Source: Aliiglaciecola lipolytica (lineage in GTDB: Bacteria > Pseudomonadota > Gammaproteobacteria > Enterobacterales > Alteromonadaceae). From it: a stretch of DNA of 64,000 bases. Of this stretch, positions 6,072-15,547 are shown one piece after another. Below the pieces are notes generated by a model, which saw nothing but the letters and a program-made list of their open reading frames with translations, had not been told where the DNA came from and searched no databases. The translations under genes were made by a program, and so were the position numbers. The stretch's first letter is position 1; the number at the start of each line of letters is the position of its first letter. The DNA lies in assembly GCF_018860635.1 (NCBI RefSeq), contig NZ_JAHKPT010000012.1, positions 1-64,000 of the forward strand, in the 5' to 3' direction.

Positions 6072-6470
6072 ATGAAAACGCCTTATGGTTCTTACAACCT
6101 GTATATCGACGGCAATATTGCATTTATGCGTTTCGTGGGAATGTTTAATGCTGCAACTACAACCCATCTTGCACAGGAGGCGCGAGAGTTGCTTGAACAG
6201 TTTGGCAATAAAGATTTTCTAATCTTTGCAGATATGCTGCAGTTAGAAGGTGCAACTCCTGAGGCTTACACTATTATTGATGAGTTTAATCAGTGGTTAA
6301 ACACCCGTAATATGATAGGCAAAGCCTTACTCATAGAAAACAAGATTATCGCACAAATCGCTAGGCACAGAGTCAAATCTTTCAAACATCAAAATATTCA
6401 ATATTTCAGCAATAAAGATGAAGCGTTAATGTGGTTTGAGGAAATCCAAAAACAACAAATAGCGAGTTAG
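6072..6470 (+). CDS. STAS/SpoIIAA-like domain protein, paralogue 2
   Basis: A 132-residue paralogue of the preceding gene with the same motif order (MKTPYGSY, GMFNA, EGATPEAY, FNQWLNTRN, GKALLIEN). The ATG at 6072 is preferred over 6066 because it restores the MKTP start of the paralogue and lies 9 nt after AAGAGG (6057-6062). The two genes are about 35-40% identical by eye and separated by 270 bp, so each may have its own promoter. Function unknown; a pair of related regulatory domains is one possibility. Confidence 0.72.
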   Translation: MKTPYGSYNLYIDGNIAFMRFVGMFNAATTTHLAQEARELLEQFGNKDFLIFADMLQLEGATPEAYTIIDEFNQWLNTRNMIGKALLIENKIIAQIARHRVKSFKHQNIQYFSNKDEALMWFEEIQKQQIAS

Positions 6471-6487
6471 CATTTTATTCGAATGAG

Positions 6488-7102
6488 TTATTTAGGTCTT
6501 AACATTTCAAATTTTTGTGCTTCATCTACTGAAAAATAGTCTCCTACCCCACCGCCGCGCATAATGGGTTGATTAAAGGCGGTTTGGTAAACACCATCGA
6601 CAATTGCCGACTTTTCAATATGCACCGCAACGACTTCACCTAAAACTAAAAAGGTCTCACAGAGGCTGTTATCTGCGGTTTTTAATTGAATAACCTGTGT
6701 CGTTTTACATTCCATAACCACTGGTGATTTGGCTACGTGTGGGGGGCTGATAATAGTTGATTTTCGCTTTTGTAAACCTGCCAATTCAAACTCATCGCCA
6801 TCAACCATAGCACTCGTTTGGTTCATTTCTTCGGCTAACGTAGCGCTAACCAAATTCCAACAAAATTCACCGCTGCGTTGCGCATTTCTTGCACTGTCTT
6901 TATAACCGATGCTAGAAAAACCGATAATCGGTGGTGTGTAATTAAATGCGTTAAAAAAGCTATATGGCGCTAGGTTAGCAGAACCATCTTGATTGACTGT
7001 AGATATCCAACCAATTGGTCTTGGAGCGATAATGGCATTGAATGGATCATGTTTTAACGGATGACCATCTTTGGGCTGATAAAAATGATAGTTATTCGAC
7101 AT
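6488..7102 (-). CDS. Flavin reductase-like FMN-binding split-barrel protein
   Basis: A 204-residue protein of the flavin reductase-like / DIM6-NTAB family. Conserved features are NAIIAPRPIGWISTVNQDG near residues 23-41, then NLAPYSFFNAFNYTPPIIGFSS, which binds FMN in characterised relatives. No signal peptide. It is probably a cytoplasmic FMN-dependent oxidoreductase, but the substrate is unknown. It converges with the STAS-like gene upstream, leaving only 17 bp between the stops. Confidence 0.85.
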   Translation of the reverse strand: MSNNYHFYQPKDGHPLKHDPFNAIIAPRPIGWISTVNQDGSANLAPYSFFNAFNYTPPIIGFSSIGYKDSARNAQRSGEFCWNLVSATLAEEMNQTSAMVDGDEFELAGLQKRKSTIISPPHVAKSPVVMECKTTQVIQLKTADNSLCETFLVLGEVVAVHIEKSAIVDGVYQTAFNQPIMRGGGVGDYFSVDEAQKFEMLRPK

Positions 7103-7193
7103 ATTCCCCCCTGCAAAAGCCTAAACTTGACTCACGTTAATGCTTGTTTTGCGCTACTACCTTTTTTTGAGTTGAGCTATCGGACTGGTTAAA

Positions 7194-8297
7194 TTAATCA
7201 ACCAACCCGTAGTTGTCTTTGAGCACGTCAATAATTTCTTGTTTAGGATTATCGCTAAGGTGTAATTGCTTACCGGTAATTTTTTCAGCTATATTCACGT
7301 AGGTTTGAGATAAATCCATAAGCGCTTGTTGCGGAAGTAGATTATTTTGCGCTAACGCGAACCGCTCGGTCATTCTGTCTTTGTTAAGCAAAATGTCAGG
7401 CTCAGGAAAATACTGCAATAGCATTTGTCTAAAGCCCTCTTTAGAATTCTCAATTACCTGTGAATTGCGATATGCAGGACCATCCCAAATACGTGACGAA
7501 TCGGGAGTCCCCACTTCATCCATGTATATTAGCTTGTCGTTACCTTGTCTGTCTTTGACATAACCAAACTCGAATTTTGTATCAACAAATATTTGATCAA
7601 TTTCAGCCAACGCCGAAGAGATAACATCAAAACCTTGCTTTAACAGCTTTTCGTACAAATCCACATCGCTTAATTGTTTAAAATTAAAACGTGTAAAATG
7701 CTCAACAATAGACTGCCTTGTTATGTTGGCATCATCTGCTTCTTGTACACCTGGTATCCCTTTCAGAACACCTTTCGTTGACGGCGTGATAAGCAATTCA
7801 GGTAATTTACTATCTTTTTCAAGACCTTCAGGTAATTTGATACCACAAAAGTCACGGTCACCTTTACTATATGCTCGCCACATAGAGCCGGTGATGTACT
7901 GTCGTCCAATTGCTTCAATTAGAACTGGTTTGGCTTTCTGTACTATCCAAACTAGTGGATGAGGAACATCAAGAATGTGGCTGTCTGCTAAACCCTGTTG
8001 TTTAAATAAATCAAACCAATGATTAGATATCGCATTTAACGCTGCACCTTTGCCAGATACCCCGTCTAAACCACCTTCAGCGCGCCAGACACAATCAAAC
8101 GCAGAAATACGGTCACTGATAACCATCACTGCTAAAGGCGTGTCTTCTGCCACATCATAATTGTGTTGCTGAATCAGCCGACGACTGTCTTGTTCAGTTA
8201 ACCAATATACCGAGCGAACCTTTCCGCTATGAACGGGAGCATGGGTTCGAATCGGTAAGTCATCATTTACCGCTAAAACCGTGTTGGCTAAACTCAT
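7194..8297 (-). CDS. purC: Phosphoribosylaminoimidazole-succinocarboxamide synthase
   Basis: SAICAR synthase of purine biosynthesis, joining CAIR and aspartate with ATP. At 367 residues it is the long form seen in Shewanella and Alteromonas relatives, unlike the roughly 237-residue E. coli enzyme. Motifs include SGKVRSVYW near the N-terminus, ISDRISAFD, a central [13 protein letters not shown] and a C-terminal [12 protein letters not shown]. The ATG at 8297 is chosen over an in-frame TTG at 8306. The dapA-bamC-purC order is the same as in E. coli. Confidence 0.95.
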   Translation of the reverse strand: MSLANTVLAVNDDLPIRTHAPVHSGKVRSVYWLTEQDSRRLIQQHNYDVAEDTPLAVMVISDRISAFDCVWRAEGGLDGVSGKGAALNAISNHWFDLFKQQGLADSHILDVPHPLVWIVQKAKPVLIEAIGRQYITGSMWRAYSKGDRDFCGIKLPEGLEKDSKLPELLITPSTKGVLKGIPGVQEADDANITRQSIVEHFTRFNFKQLSDVDLYEKLLKQGFDVISSALAEIDQIFVDTKFEFGYVKDRQGNDKLIYMDEVGTPDSSRIWDGPAYRNSQVIENSKEGFRQMLLQYFPEPDILLNKDRMTERFALAQNNLLPQQALMDLSQTYVNIAEKITGKQLHLSDNPKQEIIDVLKDNYGLVD

Positions 8298-8333
8298 TTG
8301 TTGCAAATTCCAATTAAATGCTAGTTGTTTCGA

Positions 8334-9440
8334 TTAAATATCTAAGTTCTCTGTGCCCATCGCTTCTTTAAACGCGGGGAACAAATCAGTCACTTTTTTG
8401 ACTTCAAAGGGTTCGCTTTCTTCACTCAATAAGGTAAATGACGTTTTCGGACCTTGTTTCTTAACTTGGATACGGTAGTCGGTTTTTTCTAAATCAAGCT
8501 GACCATCACTCTTAGAGAATAAGTTATCCCACCAAGAACTCTCAGCTCCGCCGTAATTTACAAACAGCAACCCAGTCGATTTATCTAAATCTTTCACGTT
8601 AAAGCCCAGTTTACGAAGCACTAACAATAGACGGGGCCAAACCAAATCATATTGACCATCAACTACATAAGCAGGATTGCCATCTGGGTTGAATCCCATT
8701 TCCAGACCAAACCCACTACGAATTTGACGAATTCTCTTTACATCTTCCAAGCGCACTTGCTTTTCGTAATGACTAATAACTTGGTTTAATATTTCTACTT
8801 CGTTACGGCGAGATTGTTCGAAGTTGATATCGGCAATAACATCATCACCAATGGTTTCTAGGTAATCACGTAATTGTACTTTCAGTTTTGCCGTTCGACC
8901 ATGAGGTTTAATCTCAAGGTTGAATTCAAAGCGTCGACCAATACTCCGCTCTGTCGTCGTCCAATTAAACCAGCCATTATCTTTATCAGGCTCAATAATC
9001 ATCCAATCGGTTACTAATATTTGTGCTTCTTTGTCAAAATTCACGACACCGATATCCCGATCATCTAAAAAGCTGATAACCGAATTCCAAATCGTAGTAT
9101 CTAAGGCTTCTGAATCATCAATTTGATCAAACCAAACCGTCGCTTCTTTTAAACCTTCTTCTACATGTGAGCCAGACACTAAAGGCAGGACTAAAGAAGG
9201 TGATGTCACCGTAACTTTATCTCCAACCAACTCTTTAGGGGCATTTTCTCCTATTGGAGGTATGTCATAATCACTCTTTAAATAGGGTGTATCTACGTCA
9301 CTGGGTACTTTATACGGTACTTTTTCTTCAGCTTCTACGTAATCATAATTACCATTGGCACGTTGCCTTTCTTCAAGGCTAGTGCAACCGCTTAACGCGC
9401 CTACACCTAGACATACTGCTAACATTGTCAATCGAGCCAT
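8334..9440 (-). CDS. bamC: Outer membrane protein assembly factor BamC
   Basis: Lipoprotein of the BAM beta-barrel assembly complex in the outer membrane. The ATG at 9440 gives a signal peptide with lipobox LSGC (Cys about residue 19) and excludes an upstream frame that overlaps dapA. The acidic, flexible N-terminal stretch that contacts BamD follows, and the rest forms the two helix-grip domains (368 residues). It lies 22 nt downstream of dapA and 36 nt before purC, as a probable operon. Confidence 0.93.
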   Translation of the reverse strand: MARLTMLAVCLGVGALSGCTSLEERQRANGNYDYVEAEEKVPYKVPSDVDTPYLKSDYDIPPIGENAPKELVGDKVTVTSPSLVLPLVSGSHVEEGLKEATVWFDQIDDSEALDTTIWNSVISFLDDRDIGVVNFDKEAQILVTDWMIIEPDKDNGWFNWTTTERSIGRRFEFNLEIKPHGRTAKLKVQLRDYLETIGDDVIADINFEQSRRNEVEILNQVISHYEKQVRLEDVKRIRQIRSGFGLEMGFNPDGNPAYVVDGQYDLVWPRLLLVLRKLGFNVKDLDKSTGLLFVNYGGAESSWWDNLFSKSDGQLDLEKTDYRIQVKKQGPKTSFTLLSEESEPFEVKKVTDLFPAFKEAMGTENLDI

Positions 9441-9462
9441 GCTTTTTTCCTTAGTGTATTTT

Positions 9463-10350
9463 CTAACCATTAATGTGAATGCCTGTTGCACGCATGACTT
9501 CTTCGATATCTTTTTTGGATTGGAGTTCCGGAAGAATTAATGGTAATCGTAAAAAAGCACTGTCTATCAAGCCCATTTTGTATAAAGCCCACTTAGGCAA
9601 CACTGGGTTGGGCTCTATGAATAACGCCTCGTGTAAGGCTGCAATCGATTGATTAATTCTTTTTGCTTGTTCAAAATCTTGAGCTGCCGCAGATTCACAC
9701 ATTTTAGCCATTTCCGCCGGCACTATATTGGCCGTTACTGAAATCACACCGTGACCACCGTTGCATAAAAATTCACAACTACTTAAGTCGTCACCGCTAA
9801 GTAACAAAAAGTCTTCAGGTACTACAGCTTGGGTTTCTTTTAAACGTTGCATATCGCCAGTCGCATCTTTTAAACCTACGATATTTTTGTGTTTTGCTAA
9901 TATCGCAACCGTTTCAGGAAGCATATCCGCGACCGTCCTGCCCGGCACATTATATAGCAGAACCGGTAAATCGGTGGCATCCGCTATAGCTTCGAAATGC
10001 GCAACCATGCCTTTTTGTTGTGGTTTATTGTAATAAGGCACCACACTCAAAAAACCGGCGATACCGGTATTGGCCAACTGTTTACTTAAGAAAATAGCCT
10101 CAGAGGTAGAATTCGCACCACTGCCCGCAATTACTGGGATAGCATTATTTGCATATTCAACCGTCTTTTTCACCACTTCGATGTGTTCTTCAAAGGGTAA
10201 AGTTGCTGATTCGCCAGTTGTGCCTACAGACACTAAACCATGAGTACCATTTTCAATATGAAACTCAACTAGCTTTTTAAGGCCAACATAATCTACGTCC
10301 CCGTTTTGGTCCATCGGGGTCACAAGCGCTACAAAACTACCTTTAAACAT
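9463..10350 (-). CDS. dapA: 4-hydroxy-tetrahydrodipicolinate synthase
   Basis: First committed enzyme of lysine and diaminopimelate biosynthesis, condensing pyruvate with aspartate semialdehyde. The 295-residue length and the catalytic residues fit: Thr44-Thr45 in VGTTGES, Tyr133 in LYNVPGR and Schiff-base Lys161 in GLKDATG. The ATG is preceded by GGAGAAAAC. It heads the dapA-bamC-purC cluster and is divergent from the gcvR-like gene. Confidence 0.96.
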   Translation of the reverse strand: MFKGSFVALVTPMDQNGDVDYVGLKKLVEFHIENGTHGLVSVGTTGESATLPFEEHIEVVKKTVEYANNAIPVIAGSGANSTSEAIFLSKQLANTGIAGFLSVVPYYNKPQQKGMVAHFEAIADATDLPVLLYNVPGRTVADMLPETVAILAKHKNIVGLKDATGDMQRLKETQAVVPEDFLLLSGDDLSSCEFLCNGGHGVISVTANIVPAEMAKMCESAAAQDFEQAKRINQSIAALHEALFIEPNPVLPKWALYKMGLIDSAFLRLPLILPELQSKKDIEEVMRATGIHING

Positions 10351-10580
10351 GTTTTCTCCACAAAAATGAGCGCCTAATGGTAATGATCAAGCCCGCTAAA
10401 AACAAGCACATAATCAATAAAATAGTAATGCCCTATTTTGTTTACCGACAAGATTCGCAGGGTTGGATTTTCTGCTGCTAAATTAGTTCCTTATCAATAA
10501 ACTTAAATAGTTGTTTTTTAATAGCTTAAAAATTCCTTTATAATGCGCCCATCGTTTTTACTTTGAATTAATTTTAATTA

Positions 10581-11108
10581 ATGAAACAACAACTCATCGT
10601 TACCATTATGGGCGGCAATAATGTGGGAATTTTAAGTGAAATTTCCAATACCGTTAGCGCCACAGGTTGCAATATATTGGATAGTCGGCAAGCTATTTAT
10701 GGCGAAGACTTTTCCCTAACTATGATTCTGGAAGGTTCGCAATTAGAAATCACCAAGGCTGAGCTGAAAATACCACAAACCTGCCAGAGCCATGATCTCC
10801 TGTCTATGATGAAACGTACAAAGCGCCACAGTAAGCAAAACTTGGAGCATCTCATCGACGTGCAAATCAGCGGCGACGATATACCTGGCGTGATTCATAA
10901 GGTTTCAACCCTGTTAACCAGTTTCGATGCTGCTATTAGTGCATTGCGTCAACACACTTTTACCGACCAAGATAGCCAAAAAGAAAAGATGAAAGTTAAA
11001 TTTGTAGCTAGTATGCCTCTTGAAGGTGATATGGTCGGGCTCACTAAACAATTCAATGAGCTACTGGATAGCTTAAATTTGCAAGGCAAAATCAGCGAAA
11101 ACCATTAA
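10581..11108 (+). CDS. gcvR: Glycine cleavage system transcriptional repressor-like ACT protein
   Basis: A 175-residue protein with two ACT domains (about residues 4-80 and 90-165), beginning MKQQLIVTIMGGNNVGILSEIS. In E. coli GcvR binds GcvA and glycine to control the glycine cleavage operon. Position divergent from dapA and just upstream of bcp matches the E. coli order gcvR-bcp. The role is inferred from family and synteny. Confidence 0.88.
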   Translation: MKQQLIVTIMGGNNVGILSEISNTVSATGCNILDSRQAIYGEDFSLTMILEGSQLEITKAELKIPQTCQSHDLLSMMKRTKRHSKQNLEHLIDVQISGDDIPGVIHKVSTLLTSFDAAISALRQHTFTDQDSQKEKMKVKFVASMPLEGDMVGLTKQFNELLDSLNLQGKISENH

Positions 11109-11179
11109 TTTGGACAAATTGATAAATTCGTAGATGCCAATAGATTGTTAAACATAACTCAACTGATTAGGATTTTTCC

Positions 11180-11647
11180 ATGAATCGACTTAAAGCTGGC
11201 GACAAAGCCCCGCTATTTACCTTACAAGACCAAAATGATAATCCCGTCTCATTAGCCGATTTTAAAGGTAAAAATGTTTTAGTGTATTTTTACCCGAAAG
11301 CAATGACCCCAGGCTGCACTGTGCAAGCACAAGGTTTACGAGATTCAAAAGCACAATTAGACAAACTTAATGTGGTTACCTTAGGCATTAGCCCAGATGC
11401 ACAAAAACGTTTGCCGAAATTTGCCGACAAAGAACAACTAAACTTCACATTATTGTCAGACGAAGATCATGCTGTGGCAGATCAGTTTGGCGTGTGGGGA
11501 CCAAAAAAGTTTATGGGTAAAGAATACGACGGTATCCACCGCATCTCGTTTTTGATCGACCCCCAAGGTGTTGTCTCCCATGTATTTGATAAATTCAAAA
11601 CCAAAGACCACCACCAAGTCGTATTAGACTATTTAAGCAACAACTAA
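11180..11647 (+). CDS. bcp: Thioredoxin-dependent thiol peroxidase Bcp, 1-Cys variant
   Basis: Peroxiredoxin of the Bcp/PrxQ group, 155 residues, which reduces hydrogen peroxide and organic peroxides. The peroxidatic Cys46 sits in TPGCTVQ, and the FYPKAMTPG and FGVWG motifs are conserved. The position of the resolving cysteine of E. coli Bcp (TVQACGLRD) is Gln here, and Cys46 is the only cysteine in the protein. It must therefore be reduced directly by a thiol partner instead of via an internal disulfide. Confidence 0.95.
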   Translation: MNRLKAGDKAPLFTLQDQNDNPVSLADFKGKNVLVYFYPKAMTPGCTVQAQGLRDSKAQLDKLNVVTLGISPDAQKRLPKFADKEQLNFTLLSDEDHAVADQFGVWGPKKFMGKEYDGIHRISFLIDPQGVVSHVFDKFKTKDHHQVVLDYLSNN

Positions 11648-11664
11648 TACGCACAAACGCTAAA

Positions 11665-11700
11665 CACGAAAAAGGGAGCATATTAGCTCCCTTTTGTGTG
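11665..11700. terminator. Bidirectional terminator between bcp and the perM-like gene
   Basis: Perfect stem AAAGGGAGC (11671-11679) / GCTCCCTTT (11686-11694) with a 6-nt loop, flanked by A and T tracts and by outer ACAC/GTGT pairing. It serves both convergent genes. Confidence 0.88.
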
Positions 11701-11713
11701 TTTAAAGCCTACC

Positions 11714-12787
11714 TTAAGTTCCGCTTTCAGGGGTATAAGTTACACTGGGTGACCACGCATTTATCACCGCTTTAACCAGTGTTGCCAAGGGAATCGCAAA
11801 AAACACGCCCCAAAAGCCCCACAGACCACCGAAAAACAGTACGGCAACGATAATATATATAGGATGTAAACTGACCGCTTCTGAAAATAAGATCGGCACT
11901 AACACATTGCCATCTAACGCTTGGATGATGCCATAGGCAATCATTAGATACCAAAAGTCGGGAGTAATACCCCATTGAAATAACGCCACTATGGCGATGG
12001 GCAAAGTAACCACTGCCGCACCTATGTATGGGATTAACACAGAAAATCCAACTAACACCCCTAACAGCACAGCATAGCGCAAATCCATAAACGCAAATGT
12101 CACCGATGAAACCGCACCAACAATGATAATTTCAATTACTTTTCCACGAATATAATTGGCAATTTGCAAGTTCATTTCTGAGCTCACTTGTTTGATCAAG
12201 CGTCGCTCGTTTGGCAATATCCGCAACAGATTCGCAATCAATACGTCCTTATCTTTGAGCATAAAGAACAACATCAACGGCACCAAAATCAAATAGATTA
12301 AAATTGCGCCTAAATCTGCCAACGAGCTAAATGAAGCTGAAATAAGTGTTTCACCAACTTGTACAATCTTTTGATTGATCTCCTGCAACACATTTTGAAT
12401 ATGGTAAATTTGGATGAAATTGGGGTACAGATCCGGCAAAGTTAACAGCCACTCTTGACCTTTATTCCAGATTTGCGGGGTTTCCTTAATCAAATTCACA
12501 CTTTGTTGAGTAATAACGGGCACTAAACCAATAAAGGTTAAAATACAAACCGCAATAAACACCAACACAATAATCACGGTGGCATAGACCCGGCTTAATC
12601 CCAACTTCATTAACTGCATCAAAGGCCAATCAAGTAAATATGCAATAACAGCTGCAACAATGACTGGCATCAAAATATCGCCCCAAATTGCGAACAATAC
12701 CGATACAAAGATCAATAGCATTAACAGCATAAGAGAATCTGGATCCGAAAACTTACGCTTATACCAGCGATCTAACATCTCAAACAT
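11714..12787 (-). CDS. AI-2E family transporter (PerM-like)
   Basis: A 357-residue polytopic inner-membrane protein with about eight helices, typical of the AI-2E/PerM family. Characteristic features are the N-terminal paired helices, a long central loop and the C-terminal IPYIGAAVVTLPIAIVAL and QALDGNVLVPILFSEAVSLHP motifs. The substrate is uncertain: the family includes putative autoinducer-2 exporters, sodium-proton antiporters and unassigned permeases. Position next to bcp and bepA matches perM in E. coli. Confidence 0.88.
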   Translation of the reverse strand: MFEMLDRWYKRKFSDPDSLMLLMLLIFVSVLFAIWGDILMPVIVAAVIAYLLDWPLMQLMKLGLSRVYATVIIVLVFIAVCILTFIGLVPVITQQSVNLIKETPQIWNKGQEWLLTLPDLYPNFIQIYHIQNVLQEINQKIVQVGETLISASFSSLADLGAILIYLILVPLMLFFMLKDKDVLIANLLRILPNERRLIKQVSSEMNLQIANYIRGKVIEIIIVGAVSSVTFAFMDLRYAVLLGVLVGFSVLIPYIGAAVVTLPIAIVALFQWGITPDFWYLMIAYGIIQALDGNVLVPILFSEAVSLHPIYIIVAVLFFGGLWGFWGVFFAIPLATLVKAVINAWSPSVTYTPESGT

Positions 12788-13106
12788 GTGATTTCCTGCC
12801 TATTTTTACTTCTGTGGGGTTGTTTCCTGAACACTACAATGACTGTAATGCAACTTGCTGTGAGGTTCGTTTTATAACTGCATAATAATTTACACTATAT
12901 TTGCACGATTAATAATTAAATTTAAGTGAAATTAGAATTTAAGATATCTGCTCCTATATACATAGTGTAATGATATATTACCGATAGATTTACACAATAT
13001 TGACGTAAAAAACTGAACTTATTTGCCTATAGCTGTTTCAAACAGACGCATTAACCCATACATTTAGAGTGGATAGAAAAATTTGAGAGAAGTTAGTTTG
13101 AAAAAT
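12788..13106. promoter_or_regulatory. AT-rich divergent intergenic region upstream of bepA
   Basis: About 300 bp between the start of the perM-like gene and bepA, so it contains two divergent promoters. It carries an inverted repeat TACACTAT (12891-12898) / ATAGTGTA (12962-12969), 63 bp apart, which could be a looping operator, but no known regulator site is recognised. Confidence 0.35.
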
Positions 13107-14567
13107 ATGACCAAGAGTCTTTTTATAGCAGTAGCTTCTGCAGTCTTCGCTTTTTCATCAACTTCAGCGATAGCGCAGGTAAGCGATCAGCACCAACGTA
13201 ACGCCTTACCTGAAATAGGTGTGGTGGCGTCGGATGCCATCAGCATTGACAAAGAAATCCAAATTGGTGACATATTAATGCGCCAACTTCGAGGTCAAGC
13301 TCCGCTGTTGAGCGATCCCTTATTAGACGAATACCTGCAAGATTTGGGAAACCGTTTGGTTGTGCAAGCTGATAACGTAAAATTTCCGTTCAAATTTTTT
13401 CTAATTAATAGTGCCGATATCAATGCATTTGCATTTTTTGGTGGTCACATAGGTGTGCACACTGGGTTAATTTTCAATTCAGACAACGAAAGTGAATTGG
13501 CATCAGTACTAGCCCACGAAATTGCCCACGTTACCCAACGTCATATTGCTCGTAAGATGCAGTCTCAACAAAAATCCTCGCCCCTTCAGTTAGCCTCAAT
13601 ATTTGGTAGTGTATTGTTGGCCTTAGCAAACCCTGAAGCGGGCATGGCAGCATTAAGTGCAACCAACGCCGCTGCCCAACAAGCGTCGATTAACTATACA
13701 CGTTCTAACGAGCGCGAAGCTGACCGAATTGGCATTCAAGTGCTCGCACAAAGTGGTTACGATCCCAATGCGGCAGCCACATTTTTTGGAAAGTTAGCGG
13801 AAAAGTATCGCCTTCAATCCACTCCATTCGCTTATTTGATGACTCACCCATTGCCTCAATCTCGTATTGCAGATGCCCGCAGTAGAGCCAGTTCATATAA
13901 CGTTAGACAGGTTCCCGAAAGACTCAGTTTTCATTTAGCCAAAGCCAGAATCGTGGCTCGCTATTATGGAAATCCGAAAGACAATATTACTGGTTTCAAA
14001 GACATCATTGATAAGCAAAAGTATGTGTTCAAACAATCCGCCTTGTATGGATTAGCATTGTCGTATTTTGAAAATGAACAATATGCCGAAGCGCAGAATA
14101 TCGTGCAGCAACTGATTCAGAGCGATCCAGATAATCTTTTCTACTTGGATATTGCCGCCGACTTATCTATCGCGCAAAAGGATTATGAACCTGCTATTGC
14201 GATGCTATCAGAACAGGCAAAACACACCCCTCATAACAGTGTGATTGCATTGAATTTAGCCAATATACTGGTTAAAAAAGGTGATATCAAACGAGCTACT
14301 AGCTTATTAAAAGACTTCTTATTGGTTAATCCGAATAATCTGTTGGCCCTGCAGTTACTCACAGATGCTTACCTTGAAAATCGTCAGATGCTAGAGATGC
14401 ATCAAAGTAAAGCGGAAGTATTTGCATTAGTTGGAGCTTATCCTAGAGCCATAGATGAGCTGCACAGTGCATATAATTTTGCCGGTGACCGACAATTAGA
14501 GAAACAACGAATTAGAGCCAGAATCGATCAAATTAGAGAGCAAATAGACAAGATTAAAGCCCTTTAA
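13107..14567 (+). CDS. bepA: Beta-barrel assembly-enhancing protease BepA (M48 family)
   Basis: Periplasmic zinc metalloprotease and chaperone with a C-terminal TPR domain that works with the BAM machinery on outer-membrane proteins. It has a signal peptide cleaved after STSAIA, the HEIAH zinc motif at about residue 136, and a second zinc ligand in NEREADR. The second half shows four to five TPR-like helical repeats. In-frame TTG codons at 13083 and 13098 (the latter 6 nt after GAGAGAAG) could also be the start; ATG 13107 is the simplest choice. Confidence 0.92.
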   Translation: MTKSLFIAVASAVFAFSSTSAIAQVSDQHQRNALPEIGVVASDAISIDKEIQIGDILMRQLRGQAPLLSDPLLDEYLQDLGNRLVVQADNVKFPFKFFLINSADINAFAFFGGHIGVHTGLIFNSDNESELASVLAHEIAHVTQRHIARKMQSQQKSSPLQLASIFGSVLLALANPEAGMAALSATNAAAQQASINYTRSNEREADRIGIQVLAQSGYDPNAAATFFGKLAEKYRLQSTPFAYLMTHPLPQSRIADARSRASSYNVRQVPERLSFHLAKARIVARYYGNPKDNITGFKDIIDKQKYVFKQSALYGLALSYFENEQYAEAQNIVQQLIQSDPDNLFYLDIAADLSIAQKDYEPAIAMLSEQAKHTPHNSVIALNLANILVKKGDIKRATSLLKDFLLVNPNNLLALQLLTDAYLENRQMLEMHQSKAEVFALVGAYPRAIDELHSAYNFAGDRQLEKQRIRARIDQIREQIDKIKAL

Positions 14568-15058
14568 CTTGACGCTAAGCTGTGTCGCTGACGCAGTTGA
14601 GTGATAATATTCTGTAAACTAGCATTATTTTGTTCACCTTGTAGCTGCTTAATTAGTGCACCGTCAGGGCCAATAATAAAGGTAGTAGGTAGGGAATTCG
14701 GCTTATGAAAAACGGCATTTTCTGGCAATCCGGATATAACCCTAAAATCAATTTGATACTTCTGTTTTAACTCTTGTAACTCAGGATCACCTAAATTATC
14801 AAAGTTAACCGCCAGCAACGACACATCGGGTTGCTCCTTCGCAAAAGATTCAAACTGATTTAATTCAGGGAGCTCTTTCAGGCAAGGGGCGCACCATTCT
14901 GCAAAATAATTCACGACTAAATACTGTCCTTTAAAATCTTGCCATTGGTAACTTTGCCCTTCCACAGTAGTAAAATCAGATTTGAGGCTCAACGACAAGT
15001 AAAAACCAGCTATAGCCGCAGCTAAACCGCAACTCACGAAGATTAACTTTTTAAACAT
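14564..15058 (-). CDS. TlpA/ResA-like thioredoxin-fold protein
   Basis: A 164-residue membrane-anchored thioredoxin-fold protein. An N-terminal signal-anchor helix (residues 5-24) is followed by a periplasmic domain with the active site WCAPC (Cys56 and Cys59) and a cis-proline motif LPTTFI. It probably reduces disulfides in the periplasm; the partner is unknown. It converges with bepA, the two genes overlapping by 4 bp. Confidence 0.88.
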   Translation of the reverse strand: MFKKLIFVSCGLAAAIAGFYLSLSLKSDFTTVEGQSYQWQDFKGQYLVVNYFAEWCAPCLKELPELNQFESFAKEQPDVSLLAVNFDNLGDPELQELKQKYQIDFRVISGLPENAVFHKPNSLPTTFIIGPDGALIKQLQGEQNNASLQNIITQLRQRHSLASS

Positions 15059-15193
15059 AAACTTTGCGCTACCCTATACTTCTAATTCGTCTCAACATGA
15101 AATTATTCGAACAAATCCAAATAACATTTGTTGCCGTTGTGCATTAACCTTTAGAATACTGCAATTTAATTGGCAATGAAAAGTAATCATATT

Positions 15194-15547
15194 ATGCAAA
15201 ACTTACGAATTTATCATAATCCTCGCTGTAGCAAGAGTCGTCAAACATTAGAGTTGTTAACCGAAAAAGGTTATCAGCCGGAAATAATTGAATATTTAAA
15301 GACGCCATTAACGGTTTCGCAAATCGAACAACTCATGGAGCAATTGAATATCGATGATCCACGAAAAATGATGCGCGTGAAAGAAAAAGACTACACGGAT
15401 AATAATCTCGGTGAAGACAGTGTTACCAAAGCCCAGTTAATCGCGGCAATGGCCACCTACCCTAAGCTTATTGAGCGTCCTATTGTGGTGAATAACACAC
15501 AAGCTAAAATCGGACGACCACCAGAAGCTGTGCTGGAAATTCTCTAG
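15194..15547 (+). CDS. arsC: Arsenate reductase (glutaredoxin-type), YfgD-like
   Basis: ArsC-family protein of 117 residues from ATG 15194. The motif NPRCSKSRQTLELL (active-site Cys12) and a C-terminal IGRPPEAVLEIL are characteristic. It is the YfgD-type protein of E. coli that lies next to bepA and hda; whether this branch actually reduces arsenate is not certain. It is translationally coupled to wrbA. Confidence 0.9.
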   Translation: MQNLRIYHNPRCSKSRQTLELLTEKGYQPEIIEYLKTPLTVSQIEQLMEQLNIDDPRKMMRVKEKDYTDNNLGEDSVTKAQLIAAMATYPKLIERPIVVNNTQAKIGRPPEAVLEIL

